Part shown: in pieces, positions 1 to 9,205 of the stretch
Layout: every line of letters starts with the position of its first letter
Position numbering within the stretch: position 1 is the first letter of the stretch
From: CAWINY01 sp963837635
GTDB taxonomy: Bacteria > Acidobacteriota > Terriglobia > Terriglobales > Acidobacteriaceae
Direction of reading: 5' to 3'
DNA length: 64,000 nt
Assembly (NCBI GenBank): GCA_963837635.1
Contig: CAWINY010000007.1
Span: 62,001 to 126,000, forward strand
Translations under genes and position numbers: made by a program
Notes under the pieces: model-generated
Seen by the model: the letters and a program-made list of their open reading frames with translations, nothing else
What the model was told of the DNA's origin: nothing
Database searches by the model: none

Positions 1-2
1 TT

Positions 3-530
3 CTGCTGCCGGTGCTGCCGCTGATCGCGCTGTCCGTCAAGCTGTCTTCCCCGGGGCCGGTACTGTTCAAGCAAAAACGCGTCGGCCGCCGTGGCGAGAT
101 ATTCACAGTCTACAAATTTCGCACCATGCGCCAGGACGCGGAGGCCGCTACCGGAGCAGTTTGGGCCACCAAGAATGATCCGCGCATCACCCGGATCGGG
201 AACTTCATGCGCAAGACGCGTCTGGACGAAATCCCGCAACTGTGGAACGTCCTGAAAGGGGACATGAGCTTCGTGGGTCCCCGTCCCGAGCGTCCGGAAT
301 TTGTGCAGTGGCTAACCGAGCAGATTCCGTACTACAACCTGCGCCACATTATTCGCCCCGGCCTCACCGGCTGGGCGCAGGTCCGCTATCAGTACGGGGC
401 CACGCTGGAAGAAACGAAACAAAAGCTTGAATACGACCTGTACTACATCAAGCACATGTCCGTGGCCCTGGATCTGCTGATCATGTTCGAGACGTTAAAG
501 ACCGTTCTGCTGCGCCGAGGCGCCCAATGA
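3..530 (+). CDS. Undecaprenyl-phosphate sugar phosphotransferase, C-terminal part (5' end outside window)
   Basis: This is the catalytic C-terminal domain of a bacterial sugar transferase (PF02397 type), which moves a sugar-1-phosphate onto undecaprenyl phosphate to start a polysaccharide repeat unit at the inner membrane. Visible motifs are SSPGPVLFKQKRVG, YKFRTM, DELPQLWNV-like DEIPQLWNVLKGDMS, VGPRPERPEF and RPGLTGWAQVRY. The tail (YGATLEETKQKLEYDLYYIK) resembles the subgroup associated with exosortase/PEP-CTERM EPS loci (TIGR03013 type). The reading frame is open to the first base, so the N-terminal membrane half lies upstream. A 148-bp spacer separates it from the next gene. Identification as a sugar transferase is secure; the sugar is unknown. 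Confidence 0.93.
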   Translation: MLPVLPLIALSVKLSSPGPVLFKQKRVGRRGEIFTVYKFRTMRQDAEAATGAVWATKNDPRITRIGNFMRKTRLDEIPQLWNVLKGDMSFVGPRPERPEFVQWLTEQIPYYNLRHIIRPGLTGWAQVRYQYGATLEETKQKLEYDLYYIKHMSVALDLLIMFETLKTVLLRRGAQ

Positions 531-678
531 GAACCTCAAGGAAGCACCCTTCTTCAGGAGGGCTGCCCGGGAAACAACATTACTGCCAGGAACGGCGGGC
601 CACCTTCACGGGCGTCAACCAGGGCGGCGCAGTTGGTCACAACAGCCAGCCAGAGCCAAGTCGTCGTGGGGGAGTGCG

Positions 679-1512
679 GTGCTAAACGCCCTTACCGTTG
701 ATGTGGAAGATTATTTTCATACCGAGGCCATGTCCGAGGTGGTTCCGCGTGAGTCGTGGAACCAGATGGAGTTGCGCGTCGAGAAGAATACAAACCGGCT
801 CTTCGAGCTTTTTGAGCGCTGCGGTGCGCGCGCGACGATGTTCTTTCTGGGTTGGATCGCCGAGCGTTGTCCCGCGCTGGTGGCCGAGGCAGTGGCGCGC
901 GGGCATGAGGTCGGATGTCATAGCTATTGGCATCGGCGGGTGCATGAGCTGAGTCCAGAGGAATTCCGCGAAGACACCAGACGGGCCAAAGAGACGATTG
1001 AGTCAGCCGCGGGACGGGCGATCTATGGCTACCGGGCGCCCGGCTTTTCTATTGTGCAGGGGATGGCTTGGGCTACCGACATTCTGTTTGAGTTGGGTTT
1101 CACCTACGATTCCAGCAGCCATCCGATACGTCACGACCATTACAACAATCCCGGGGCACCTCGTATGCCTCATCTCCTGTCCTCGGGATTGCTGGAAATT
1201 CCCATCAGCACCTGGAAAGTGGGCAGGTGTAACTGGCCCGCAGGGGGTGGGGCCTATCTACGGGTGCTGCCATCGCTCTACACGAAGATCGGGCTTAGAC
1301 AGATCACGTCCTCGGGTGAGCGGTTGATGATTTATATACACCCGTGGGAAATCGATCCCGACCAACCGAGGTTAGCGGCATCGCGCAAGTCCCGCCTACG
1401 CCAGTACCTCGGCTTAGCGGGGATGGAGCGCCGTCTGGAGCACCTGTTGAAGAGTTATCGCTTTGGCACCGCCGAGGAAACGTACGCCATCCCCAAGAGG
1501 AGGTACGAATGA
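679..1512 (+). CDS. XrtA-associated polysaccharide deacetylase
   Basis: A 277-residue NodB-fold deacetylase of the exosortase-A-locus subfamily (TIGR03006 type with a DUF3473 C-terminus). The first motif is TVDVEDYF at residues 6-13 (catalytic Asp and metal Asp), the metal histidines are in HSYWH at 81-85, RAPGFS follows near 119, and the subfamily signature IHPWEIDPDQPR is near 220. Such enzymes hydrolyse N-acetyl groups on a glycan, here probably an EPS or its lipid-linked precursor. The start is GTG preceded by a G-rich Shine-Dalgarno (GGGGGAG). The stop overlaps the ATG of the next gene (ATGA), so the two are translationally coupled. No signal peptide is seen, so it may be cytoplasmic. 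Confidence 0.92.
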   Translation: MLNALTVDVEDYFHTEAMSEVVPRESWNQMELRVEKNTNRLFELFERCGARATMFFLGWIAERCPALVAEAVARGHEVGCHSYWHRRVHELSPEEFREDTRRAKETIESAAGRAIYGYRAPGFSIVQGMAWATDILFELGFTYDSSSHPIRHDHYNNPGAPRMPHLLSSGLLEIPISTWKVGRCNWPAGGGAYLRVLPSLYTKIGLRQITSSGERLMIYIHPWEIDPDQPRLAASRKSRLRQYLGLAGMERRLEHLLKSYRFGTAEETYAIPKRRYE

Positions 1513-2903
1513 TCGAAGACCGCACCTCTCAAGCAATCCATCGGGAAGAGGTGCACGCGCCTGAGGTGAGGTCTAGCATCGATCGCCGCTGGGATTTGGC
1601 GTTCCTTGGCATTCTAGGATACATAGTCATCGAGTACACGCGGTTGCCGGCGATGTTCCCTATACTCATGCCGCTTCAACTCGGGAAGGTTGTTATCGCT
1701 CTTAGCATAGTGGGCATGGTCCTGTCTCCGCGAAACCCGTTCACGGCGCGGCTGTCAGGCGCCGGGAGTTCTCCCACGACGAAGCTCGACATGCTCATGG
1801 CCGCATTCGTCATGGCCGCAGTCGTTTGTTCAATATCGGCGGAGTTTCCCGATGCCACTGTCGATAGCCTAATAACCATCCTGCAATGGGCAGTGATTTA
1901 CTACCTGCTTGGACGAGTTGTCATTACGCCGTGGCGGCTGCGCGTCTTTTTGTTCGTGTTACTCCTGCTGAACCTCAAGCTGGCGCAGTTTTCCATCCGC
2001 CAGTACTTTAGCGGCTTGGCGTATTGGGGGAACGCTGCCACTATGGCCAAGTTCGGAGCGGGCGGCGGTTCCACCGGATTCTTCGGCAATGCGGGCGATT
2101 TCGGCGTCGCCATGGCCGTGATCTGGCCCTTGTCGGCGATGTTGCTGTTCGCGCGTATGAAGAAATCCTGGCGATTGATGCTGTTGATAACGAACGCCAC
2201 GATCTTGGGCGCGGTGATCTTCTGCGGGTCGCGCGGCGCGTTGGTGGGAGCAGGATTGGCAGTCTTAGGTGCCTGGTTGAGGAATCCCAAGAGAATCGCG
2301 GGTCCGGCACTGGCGCTGGTGTTGGTCGCCAGCATCATCTACGTGCTGCCAGACGCCAACAAGGACCGTTTTCGTAAGGCAATGTCGCCTGAGAAGGACG
2401 AAACGGCGACCATCCGCCTAACCTTGTGGAAGGCCGGCCTGCAGATGTTCGAAGATCACCCCGTATTCGGCGTCGGCCTGGGTAATTTCCCCGCTGTCTA
2501 CCGGCGCAGCTATGTGAACTCGTCCATTCAGCAGGCGGAGTGGGCGCCACACAGCATTTACATCCAGGCGCTTTCGGAGTTGGGCCTGTTTGGGGCCGTC
2601 CCCATGCTTGCGCTGTGGCTGATGCTTTTGTATGTGAATTTCCGAACCCGAAAGAACCTCAGAGTGGCCGGCTATCCGGAGCGCTCCCTGGAATACTGTC
2701 TCTCGGTTGGTATCGACCTGGGGTTGCTGGGATTTCTGGGCAGCGGCGCATTCCTCACGGTTCTGTACTATCCGCACCTGTGGATCCTGTTGGGCTTGAC
2801 TGTTGGACTCCACACCGCTTCGCGTGCCATTCTGGCGCAGAAGGCAATGGGCAACAGCTTTGAACCGGCACCGGAGCAGGAGCTTAATTCATGCTCCGTT
2901 TAG
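1509..2903 (+). CDS. O-antigen ligase/polymerase-like membrane protein
   Basis: A 464-residue hydrophobic protein with about 10-12 predicted membrane segments. The O-antigen ligase/Wzy_C pattern (PF04932 type) is visible: FCGSRGALVGAGLAVLGAWL in a membrane segment, then GVGLGNFP and the periplasmic APHSIYIQALSELGLFG stretch, whose His and Glu match the conserved ligase/polymerase loop. It would join or polymerise lipid-linked glycan units on the periplasmic face. The open frame extends upstream into the deacetylase, but ATG at 1509 has a strong Shine-Dalgarno (AAGAGGAGG, 1495-1503, 5 nt away) and overlaps the upstream stop. Polymerase versus ligase activity cannot be decided from sequence. 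Confidence 0.88.
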   Translation: MIEDRTSQAIHREEVHAPEVRSSIDRRWDLAFLGILGYIVIEYTRLPAMFPILMPLQLGKVVIALSIVGMVLSPRNPFTARLSGAGSSPTTKLDMLMAAFVMAAVVCSISAEFPDATVDSLITILQWAVIYYLLGRVVITPWRLRVFLFVLLLLNLKLAQFSIRQYFSGLAYWGNAATMAKFGAGGGSTGFFGNAGDFGVAMAVIWPLSAMLLFARMKKSWRLMLLITNATILGAVIFCGSRGALVGAGLAVLGAWLRNPKRIAGPALALVLVASIIYVLPDANKDRFRKAMSPEKDETATIRLTLWKAGLQMFEDHPVFGVGLGNFPAVYRRSYVNSSIQQAEWAPHSIYIQALSELGLFGAVPMLALWLMLLYVNFRTRKNLRVAGYPERSLEYCLSVGIDLGLLGFLGSGAFLTVLYYPHLWILLGLTVGLHTASRAILAQKAMGNSFEPAPEQELNSCSV

Positions 2904-4090
2904 TTCCACCGGCCGGATGCCCCATCCGCCACAGCGACATCCTGCAGGCTTTTCAACGCGCCCTGGTCTCGAACGGATGTGCCGAGGCTGCTTTCACCCG
3001 CCTCAAGCAATTGCTGGGGGGGACCTATATCCATGGGACCTTATCCGCGCGTTCCGCGTTGTACTTAGCACTGAAGGTGCTGGCTCGCGCATGCCCCGAG
3101 CGCGATATCGTGGCTGTTCCCGCGTACACCTGCTACTCCGTGGCAGCGGCCGTGGCCCGTGCCGATCTGCGGGTTTATCCGGTTGACATTGACCCCAGAA
3201 GCCTGGACTTCCAGTTCGATGAGTTACAGTCCTTGCCAGCCGAGAGATTGCTGTGCATAGTCACCTCGAACTTGTTTGGGTTTCCCAACGACGTTGATCG
3301 CACGCGACAGATTGCTTCCGCCAAAGGCGCGCATGTCATTGACGATGCCGCCCAGGCGTTAGGGGCGCGGCGGGGGGGCCAGTACTGCGGCACAGGGGCG
3401 GATTTTGGTGTCTTTAGCCTGGGAAGGGGAAAAGCCCTGCCGGCTATGCACGGAGGGCTGCTGGTCACGAATTCGGCGCAACTCAACGAAGCGGTTGAGG
3501 CAGAGCTTCGAAGCTGGCCGCGAGAGTCGCTGCTATACTCGGCTCGCTCTGTGATCGAGCTCCTTGGCTATTCGGCGTTCCTGCGGCCCCAGTTGTACTG
3601 GATTGCCGACTCGCTTCCTTTTCTGAAGCTTGGTCTGACTGAATTCGAACCGCAATTTGAATTGGCCCGCCTTCCGGCATTATCCGCCGCGCTGATGTCA
3701 GTACTGTTGGATACGCTGGAAGCGGTCCGGACCGGGCGAGAAGACAACGCCGAGAAGATTCGGTCAGCACTGAAGGGAGCACAAAGCTTTGTTCCACTGG
3801 ATCCTCCGCCAACAGGAGAGCCAACTTGGATTCGCTGCCCGGTGGTGGCGAAAGATCCGAAGATGCGCGATCGTGCCGTTTCTGCGTTACGCAGTGCCGG
3901 AGTGGGCGCCACCTCTTTCTATCCCGGCGCCATTTGCGATATACCAGGCATTCAACAGTTCATGGCCGCCGGCGCTCGGCACTGCCCCAATGCGGAAGCT
4001 TTGGCTCAGCGTCTGCTGACGCTTCCAACCCACGGCTACGTCTCGGCGAACGACGTGGTCCGGATTGCTAAGGTCCTCGGAGATATCTAA
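2891..4090 (+). CDS. DegT/DnrJ/EryC1/StrS-type PLP-dependent enzyme
   Basis: A 399-residue fold-type-I PLP protein of the DegT/DnrJ family, which usually aminates nucleotide-linked keto sugars. VIDDAAQALGA matches the Asp that contacts the PLP ring nitrogen. The lysine in SLGRGKALPAMHGG (Lys181) aligns with the Schiff-base lysine, followed by the family's Gly-Gly turn. The surrounding motif is more divergent than in typical sugar aminotransferases, so an atypical substrate is possible. It overlaps the ligase gene by 13 bp with AGGAG ahead of the ATG, and stops 2 bp before the flippase. An amino sugar in the EPS would fit with the deacetylases in this operon (inference). Confidence 0.82.
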   Translation: MLRLVPPAGCPIRHSDILQAFQRALVSNGCAEAAFTRLKQLLGGTYIHGTLSARSALYLALKVLARACPERDIVAVPAYTCYSVAAAVARADLRVYPVDIDPRSLDFQFDELQSLPAERLLCIVTSNLFGFPNDVDRTRQIASAKGAHVIDDAAQALGARRGGQYCGTGADFGVFSLGRGKALPAMHGGLLVTNSAQLNEAVEAELRSWPRESLLYSARSVIELLGYSAFLRPQLYWIADSLPFLKLGLTEFEPQFELARLPALSAALMSVLLDTLEAVRTGREDNAEKIRSALKGAQSFVPLDPPPTGEPTWIRCPVVAKDPKMRDRAVSALRSAGVGATSFYPGAICDIPGIQQFMAAGARHCPNAEALAQRLLTLPTHGYVSANDVVRIAKVLGDI

Positions 4091-4092
4091 AA

Positions 4093-5601
4093 ATGATTCA
4101 GCAGGTCGGGCGTTTGGCCAAACAAACCGGGATTTACGGACTGGGAGTGGTCGCTTCCAGGAGCGTCGGCTTCCTGCTCATTCCCGTCTACTCCCGGTTC
4201 CTTTCGCCCAAGGATTATGGGGCGCTGGAGTTGCTGGACCTAATTATCTTTTTCTCCGGGATGTTCGCCGTGCTCGGGATTTACAACGCGGTCTTTCGCT
4301 TCTACTCAGCCTACGACAGCGAACAAGACAAGAAAGAGGTAATCTCAAGTGCCCTGTTATTCAACGCCGGGATGTCGGCGTTGGTTTCTGTGGGCATTAT
4401 TTTCGCGGCGCCCACGCTGGCACTGGCCGTACTGGGCAGCAGCTCCTACAGCCACCTGGTTCGTATTGTCGCCCTTACCCTGTTCTTCTCCAACATGGCC
4501 GAGGTGCCGCTAGCCTATTTTCGCGCCAAGGAGAGAGTGACCTTGTTCGTGAGTATTGGGTTGGGCCGGACTCTGCTGGGGATGTCCTTGCTGGTGCTGT
4601 TCATTGCCGGGTTCAGGATGGGAGTCAAGGGCGCGGTATACGCGAATTTGATCGCCAATGCAATCGGCGGAACGATTCTGTTCCTCGCCGTGCTGACGCG
4701 CGTTCCGCTGCGGATTGTCGGCCCCAAGCTGCGCGAAATGCTACGTTACGGCGCCCCCTTGATCGTGCAGAATCTGGCGTCCTTCGCGCTCGTGTTTTCC
4801 GACAGGTTCTTTCTCCGCAGATATGGCAATCTGACCGAGGTCGGCTTGTACTCATTGGGATATAAGCTGGCCGGGATGGTCGACATTCTCGTGAGCGGCC
4901 CCTTCAACATGGCTTGGCAGTGGCAGCAGTTCGAGTTGGCTAAGCAGGAGGACGCCCCGCACCTCTATGCCAAGATCTTGAGCTACCAACTGCTGGTCGC
5001 GGTCTTCGTGGGGTTAGGACTGTCCTTACTGGCGCACGACGCGTTAAGAATCATGTGCCCGCAGGAGTACTGGGCAGCCTCGTCAGTGGTGCCCTTGATC
5101 GCTCTTTCCTACATCCTTGCCAACGCACGGGCTGTGATTTTGAGCGGCATGTTTGTCCGCAAATTGACACATCACGTGGCCGCGATCGCAATTCCGGTCG
5201 CGGGCCTTACCTTGCTGTTCAATTATGTTTTGATCCCGAAGTACCTGAGGATGGGTGCGGCAGTGGCGACCGTGCTGGCGTATCTGGTGAGCTTGATGCT
5301 GTGTTATGTCATGGCTCAACGCGTCTATCGGGTCGTGTATGAATACCGACGAAGCGCCATCATTCTTGCTACTGCTGGAGCGCTGTATTTGGCCAGTACG
5401 CGGATCCACTTGCAATTGATTCCTTCGGTTTTGGCCAACCTGGCTTTGCTCGGAGTGTACGGGCTAATGACCTTCGCCATCCTGGACCGCGGAGAACGCG
5501 CCATGTTCCACCTGCTCGCTCGCAAGGCGGTGCAGCGACTGATCCCCGGCTTCTTGCCTCCAGAACCAATTGAGGCCCTGGCTTCGGAGGTGCAGAAATG
5601 A
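4093..5601 (+). CDS. Polysaccharide flippase (Wzx/MATE-like)
   Basis: A 502-residue integral membrane protein with about 12-14 hydrophobic segments. The N-terminus LAKQTGIYGLG...SRSVGFLLIPVYSRFLSPKDYGALEL is the standard opening of Wzx-type oligosaccharide flippases (PF01943/PF13440 type). It should move lipid-linked repeat units across the inner membrane. It begins 2 bp after the DegT-type gene and ends overlapping the next GT by 4 bp, so it is embedded in the EPS operon. No truncation is visible. Substrate specificity cannot be read from the sequence. Confidence 0.93.
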   Translation: MIQQVGRLAKQTGIYGLGVVASRSVGFLLIPVYSRFLSPKDYGALELLDLIIFFSGMFAVLGIYNAVFRFYSAYDSEQDKKEVISSALLFNAGMSALVSVGIIFAAPTLALAVLGSSSYSHLVRIVALTLFFSNMAEVPLAYFRAKERVTLFVSIGLGRTLLGMSLLVLFIAGFRMGVKGAVYANLIANAIGGTILFLAVLTRVPLRIVGPKLREMLRYGAPLIVQNLASFALVFSDRFFLRRYGNLTEVGLYSLGYKLAGMVDILVSGPFNMAWQWQQFELAKQEDAPHLYAKILSYQLLVAVFVGLGLSLLAHDALRIMCPQEYWAASSVVPLIALSYILANARAVILSGMFVRKLTHHVAAIAIPVAGLTLLFNYVLIPKYLRMGAAVATVLAYLVSLMLCYVMAQRVYRVVYEYRRSAIILATAGALYLASTRIHLQLIPSVLANLALLGVYGLMTFAILDRGERAMFHLLARKAVQRLIPGFLPPEPIEALASEVQK

Positions 5602-6962
5602 TGGCAACTTCAGCCAGTCCGGCCCGTGAGCAGGAGAAGACCGAAGGACCGGCTCGTAATGTGCTGTTCATTACCTACGATTTCCCCCCCCGGCGCACCA
5701 GCGCGGTGTATCGGTTCGTTGGCCTCATGAAATACGTTGTACGCTTCGGTTGGCGACCGACTGTGTTGACTGTGGGACCCTACGTGGACGAGATTCTCGA
5801 CAACGGTTTGGCTGAGGAGTTGCCGCCAGAGTTGACGGTAGTCCGCACAGCTCGCTTTGAGCCCTCGCGACTCGAGAACTCCGCTGCGACCGCCATCAAG
5901 GCGGCAGGTGGTCTGCACAGCCAGGAGGCGGACCCGCGCCAGTCATGGGTGGACAAGCTGATCCGGCGCATTGGCCGATTTGTTCGCTCAACGCTTTATT
6001 TCCCGGACCAGACCGTTGCCTGGATTCCGATCGCCTTAATCAAGGCGATCCAGCTACGCCGCAAACGCCATTTTGATGTGATTTATACCAGCAGCCCTCC
6101 CCGAACCGCACCGGTTGTGGGACTGCTGTTGAAAGCTATCTCGGGCTTGCCCTGGGTAGCTGAGTTCCGCGATCCTTGGCATTCATCCAAATCACCTTTG
6201 CGACCCCATGAACGCTGGCTGCTGCGCTTGATTCTGCGCGCTGCCGATCGCGTGGTACTCATTTCGGAGGGACTAGCCGAAGAACTTCAGCGAAAATTTG
6301 GCGTTCCTCGGAATAAGATCACGGTTCTGCCGAACGGTTACGATGAAGCCTATTTCGAGAGTAAGCCGGAAGCCGCCCGGGAGTTCTTTGCCCGCCCGGA
6401 CATTCAAGTTTCTCATTTCGGAACGGTATATCCAGGTTACTGCGGAGCGTTTTTCCCGGCCCTCGCGGAACTTGTGCAAGAATTCCCCGAGGTGCGCCAG
6501 CGCCTGCGCATTAACATTATCGGCTTCCCTGATGATCCTGAACTAAGACGCTATTCCGGAGACAAACAACTGTGCGATGTGATTCAACTCCGTGGCTTTG
6601 TCGAACAGCGCGAAGCCATTGAGGCGATGCGGGAAAGCGATTGTCTCTTGCTGTTTCTGGGCAATCCACTTACCAGCCGCCTGTCCGGCCTGGGGAAGAT
6701 TTATTGGTACTTGCGCGTCGGCCGTCCCGTACTAGCCATAGCTCCTGAAGGCAGCACGAAGGACCTGATCGAACAAGCGCATGCCGGTTGGGTGATCGAC
6801 CCCGGCGACAAGCAGGCGATCAAGGAGGCCTTGCTCCGAATTGTCCAGAAGGGCCATTCGCCGATTGCCGGGCCTTGTCGCCCCGATTTCGTTGAACAGT
6901 TCAGATATGACCGTCTCGCAGCCAGGCTGGCCGAAGTTTTCAACGAGGTGGCCCGGCCGTGA
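5598..6962 (+). CDS. GT4-type glycosyltransferase
   Basis: A 454-residue GT-B glycosyltransferase. The N-terminal half begins with VLFITYDFPPRRTSAVYR, typical of GT4 acceptor domains. LPNGYDEAYF marks the start of the nucleotide-sugar-binding half, and YLRVGRPVLAIAPEGS plus GWVIDPGD correspond to the donor-binding loop. It probably adds one sugar to the lipid-linked repeat on the cytoplasmic face. ATG at 5598 overlaps the flippase stop, and its own stop overlaps the GTG of the following deacetylase, so translation is probably coupled on both sides. The donor sugar is unknown. Confidence 0.9.
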   Translation: MMATSASPAREQEKTEGPARNVLFITYDFPPRRTSAVYRFVGLMKYVVRFGWRPTVLTVGPYVDEILDNGLAEELPPELTVVRTARFEPSRLENSAATAIKAAGGLHSQEADPRQSWVDKLIRRIGRFVRSTLYFPDQTVAWIPIALIKAIQLRRKRHFDVIYTSSPPRTAPVVGLLLKAISGLPWVAEFRDPWHSSKSPLRPHERWLLRLILRAADRVVLISEGLAEELQRKFGVPRNKITVLPNGYDEAYFESKPEAAREFFARPDIQVSHFGTVYPGYCGAFFPALAELVQEFPEVRQRLRINIIGFPDDPELRRYSGDKQLCDVIQLRGFVEQREAIEAMRESDCLLLFLGNPLTSRLSGLGKIYWYLRVGRPVLAIAPEGSTKDLIEQAHAGWVIDPGDKQAIKEALLRIVQKGHSPIAGPCRPDFVEQFRYDRLAARLAEVFNEVARP

Positions 6963-7975
6963 TCCAGAAGCTTCGCAGGCTAATGCGTTGTGCGCTGGCC
7001 GGAGCGGCTCACTACTCCGGGTTTCTTTGGCTGGTGCGGCGTATTCGTGCTTCCAGGGGAGAAGTCTGCGTTATCGGATTGCATCGTGTTTTGACCGCCG
7101 AGGAGATTCGGCACACCGCGTCTCTGGAAGGAATTGTTCTGCGCGAGGAAACGTTCGTTCGCTTGCTGGGTTTCCTGCAAGAACATTTCGAATTCGCGCC
7201 CCTGAGCGCCCTGCTCAATACCGATAACAGGCGTTCAGCCGCCAGGCCCAAGTGCATCCTCACTTTCGATGATGGCTGGGGCGATAACTATCGTCATGCC
7301 TTCCTCTGGCTCAAGCAGCACAAGGTGCCGGCCACGATTTTTCTCGCCACCGGCATGATCGGCAGCACCGACACTTTCTGGATTGAACGCCTGCGGGCCG
7401 CTCTTCGTCATCCTTTGCGCGGTACTGTCCTCGAGAAAAAACTGTACCAATTGCTGCCGCATGGGACGGCCGGTGATCTCGATTCCGCTATCGAAGTCCT
7501 AAAGCGGAGTTCCACATCGACTCGTAGAGATATTCTCTTGCAGACATTGAACTCGGCTGAGCGCTCAGCACCCGTCCCGGAAGTGGACTGCATGATGCGC
7601 TGGGAACAAATCGGAGAAATGGCAGAGGCCGGCATCGACTTCGCCCCTCACACCGTAAGCCACCCTCTGCTTACTTATGAAGACGATAGCACGATGGAGT
7701 ACGAACTGCGGGAAGGGAAACGCGCTCTTGAGCGGCGGCTCGGTACCGGGGTGGTGACTTTCGCCTATCCCAATGGTGATTGGAACGATCATGTTCGCGC
7801 CTGGGTCGAGCGTACTGGGTACAAACTTGCAGTGACTACGGAGCGCAGATGGTATGCCCGCCGCGACGATCGACTTGCCATCCCCCGTATTTTGTTGCAT
7901 GAAGGTAACGTCACCTCCTGGAATGGAAACTTTTCCCCTGCGATGGCGAGCTTCATGCTCTCCTGCCTGCTTTGA
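6959..7975 (+). CDS. Polysaccharide deacetylase (NodB fold)
   Basis: A 338-residue NodB-fold deacetylase. Motif 1 is LTFDDGW (residues 101-107), motif 2 is the HTVSH metal pair near residue 230, and a later motif is FAYPNGDWND near 266. It is longer than and only distantly similar to the XrtA-type enzyme at the start of the operon. It would remove N-acetyl groups from a glycan; the cellular side is unclear because no convincing signal peptide is visible, although the N-terminus is basic and hydrophobic. The start is GTG overlapping the upstream TGA. The ATP-grasp gene follows after 9 bp, and the same deacetylase/ATP-grasp neighbourhood recurs in inverted form at 12.4-14.8 kb. Confidence 0.9.
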   Translation: MIQKLRRLMRCALAGAAHYSGFLWLVRRIRASRGEVCVIGLHRVLTAEEIRHTASLEGIVLREETFVRLLGFLQEHFEFAPLSALLNTDNRRSAARPKCILTFDDGWGDNYRHAFLWLKQHKVPATIFLATGMIGSTDTFWIERLRAALRHPLRGTVLEKKLYQLLPHGTAGDLDSAIEVLKRSSTSTRRDILLQTLNSAERSAPVPEVDCMMRWEQIGEMAEAGIDFAPHTVSHPLLTYEDDSTMEYELREGKRALERRLGTGVVTFAYPNGDWNDHVRAWVERTGYKLAVTTERRWYARRDDRLAIPRILLHEGNVTSWNGNFSPAMASFMLSCLL

Positions 7976-7984
7976 GGACTAGGA

Positions 7985-9205
7985 ATGTCGGTCTTGGTCA
8001 CAGACGGTGAACAGCGCTCGACGCTGGCTCTGGTGCGCTCCCTGGGCCGGGCCGGGGTTGCGGTGAGGGTAGCAGAGGCCCTTCGCCCGAGCCTGGCAGG
8101 TAGCTCTCGATATTGTGCTGAGCAGTTCGTCTATCCGTCGCCAATTGACGCGCCCGCAGAATTTCAGTCGTGGCTGGTGTCTCAGGCCGGTACCGGCAAG
8201 TACCAAATGGTCTTGCCGATGACGGACATAACAACTCGTCTGGTAGCCGAGATCAGGCCGGCTCTGGAACAGCATGTGGTCCTGCCGGTGGCTTGCCCCG
8301 GTTCGTTGGCGCTGCTTCAGGATAAGCGCGAAACGCTGCTGGCGGCGCGGCGTGTTGGCGTCGGGGGTCCAGCCACCTACATGCTCGATCCCAAAGAGAA
8401 GATTGAAAGTGTCGCTGCGAAGCTACGGTACCCAGTCGTTCTTAAACCTCGCGTGTCGCGCTATCTTCAGGATGGCCGATGGTTCACCGGAACCGTGCAG
8501 TATGCCGACAGCCCGGAGGATCTCATCACGAAGTACCACAAAGCGCATGCGGCAATCCCGTATCCGCTCGTACAGGAACGAATCGAAGGCCCCGGTATCG
8601 GTGTTTTCCTGTTGGTGTGGCATGGGGAGTTGAAAGCGGCTTTTGCGCATCGCAGGTTGCGTGAAAAACCACCATCGGGCGGAGTTAGCGTATTGCGCGA
8701 AAGCGTGCCCTTGGACCATGCCGTCGTCAGCCAATCGCTGGCGTTGTTAAAGACCGTGGGCTGGAATGGCGTCGCCATGGTCGAGTACAAGTTGGACCGG
8801 CGTGATGGACAAGCCAAGTTGATGGAGGTCAACGGGCGCTTCTGGGGTTCACTCCAGCTTGCGATCGATGCCGGCATGGACTTTCCATTGCTATTGTATC
8901 GGCTTGCGAGGGGCGAGGATATTCCCCCTCAGCTTGATTATCAGGTTGGAGTAAAGACGCGCTGGTTGCTCGGTGATTTGGATCACCTGTTGGCGGTGCT
9001 GCGGAACCGTGGGGGAATCGATGGTGTGGCCGGGCGCTCCAAGCTTGCGGCCTGCTGGGATTTCCTGAAATTCTATCAGCGGGATACGCACTTTGAGGTG
9101 CTCAAGTTTCAAGACCCCGCCCCCGGGCTACTTGAACTGAGGATGTACCTCCGTGACCTGCTGGGTTGGGCGGATCCACGCGTGGGGGTGTCGATTGCGC
9201 ATTAG
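7985..9205 (+). CDS. ATP-grasp carboxylate-amine ligase-like protein
   Basis: A 406-residue ATP-grasp enzyme. It opens with an N-terminal preATP-grasp segment (VLVTDGEQRSTLALVRSLGR). RYPVVLKPRVSR carries the ATP-binding lysine, LVQERIEGPGIGVF follows, and the Mg-binding LMEVNGRFWGS lies near residue 278. It resembles the predicted carboxylate-amine ligase group (COG3919 type), which would activate a carboxylate with ATP and join it to an amine. A TAGGA ribosome site precedes the ATG. Its 3' end overlaps the PHP gene. Placement directly after a deacetylase suggests ligation onto a deacetylated amino sugar or related precursor; that is inference. Substrates are unknown. Confidence 0.85.
   Translation: MSVLVTDGEQRSTLALVRSLGRAGVAVRVAEALRPSLAGSSRYCAEQFVYPSPIDAPAEFQSWLVSQAGTGKYQMVLPMTDITTRLVAEIRPALEQHVVLPVACPGSLALLQDKRETLLAARRVGVGGPATYMLDPKEKIESVAAKLRYPVVLKPRVSRYLQDGRWFTGTVQYADSPEDLITKYHKAHAAIPYPLVQERIEGPGIGVFLLVWHGELKAAFAHRRLREKPPSGGVSVLRESVPLDHAVVSQSLALLKTVGWNGVAMVEYKLDRRDGQAKLMEVNGRFWGSLQLAIDAGMDFPLLLYRLARGEDIPPQLDYQVGVKTRWLLGDLDHLLAVLRNRGGIDGVAGRSKLAACWDFLKFYQRDTHFEVLKFQDPAPGLLELRMYLRDLLGWADPRVGVSIAH

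Noticed and set aside
1344..1508. Earlier start for the O-antigen-ligase-like gene inside the deacetylase
   Set aside because: It would overlap 165 bp of a well-supported gene; ATG 1509 has a strong ribosome site at ideal spacing.
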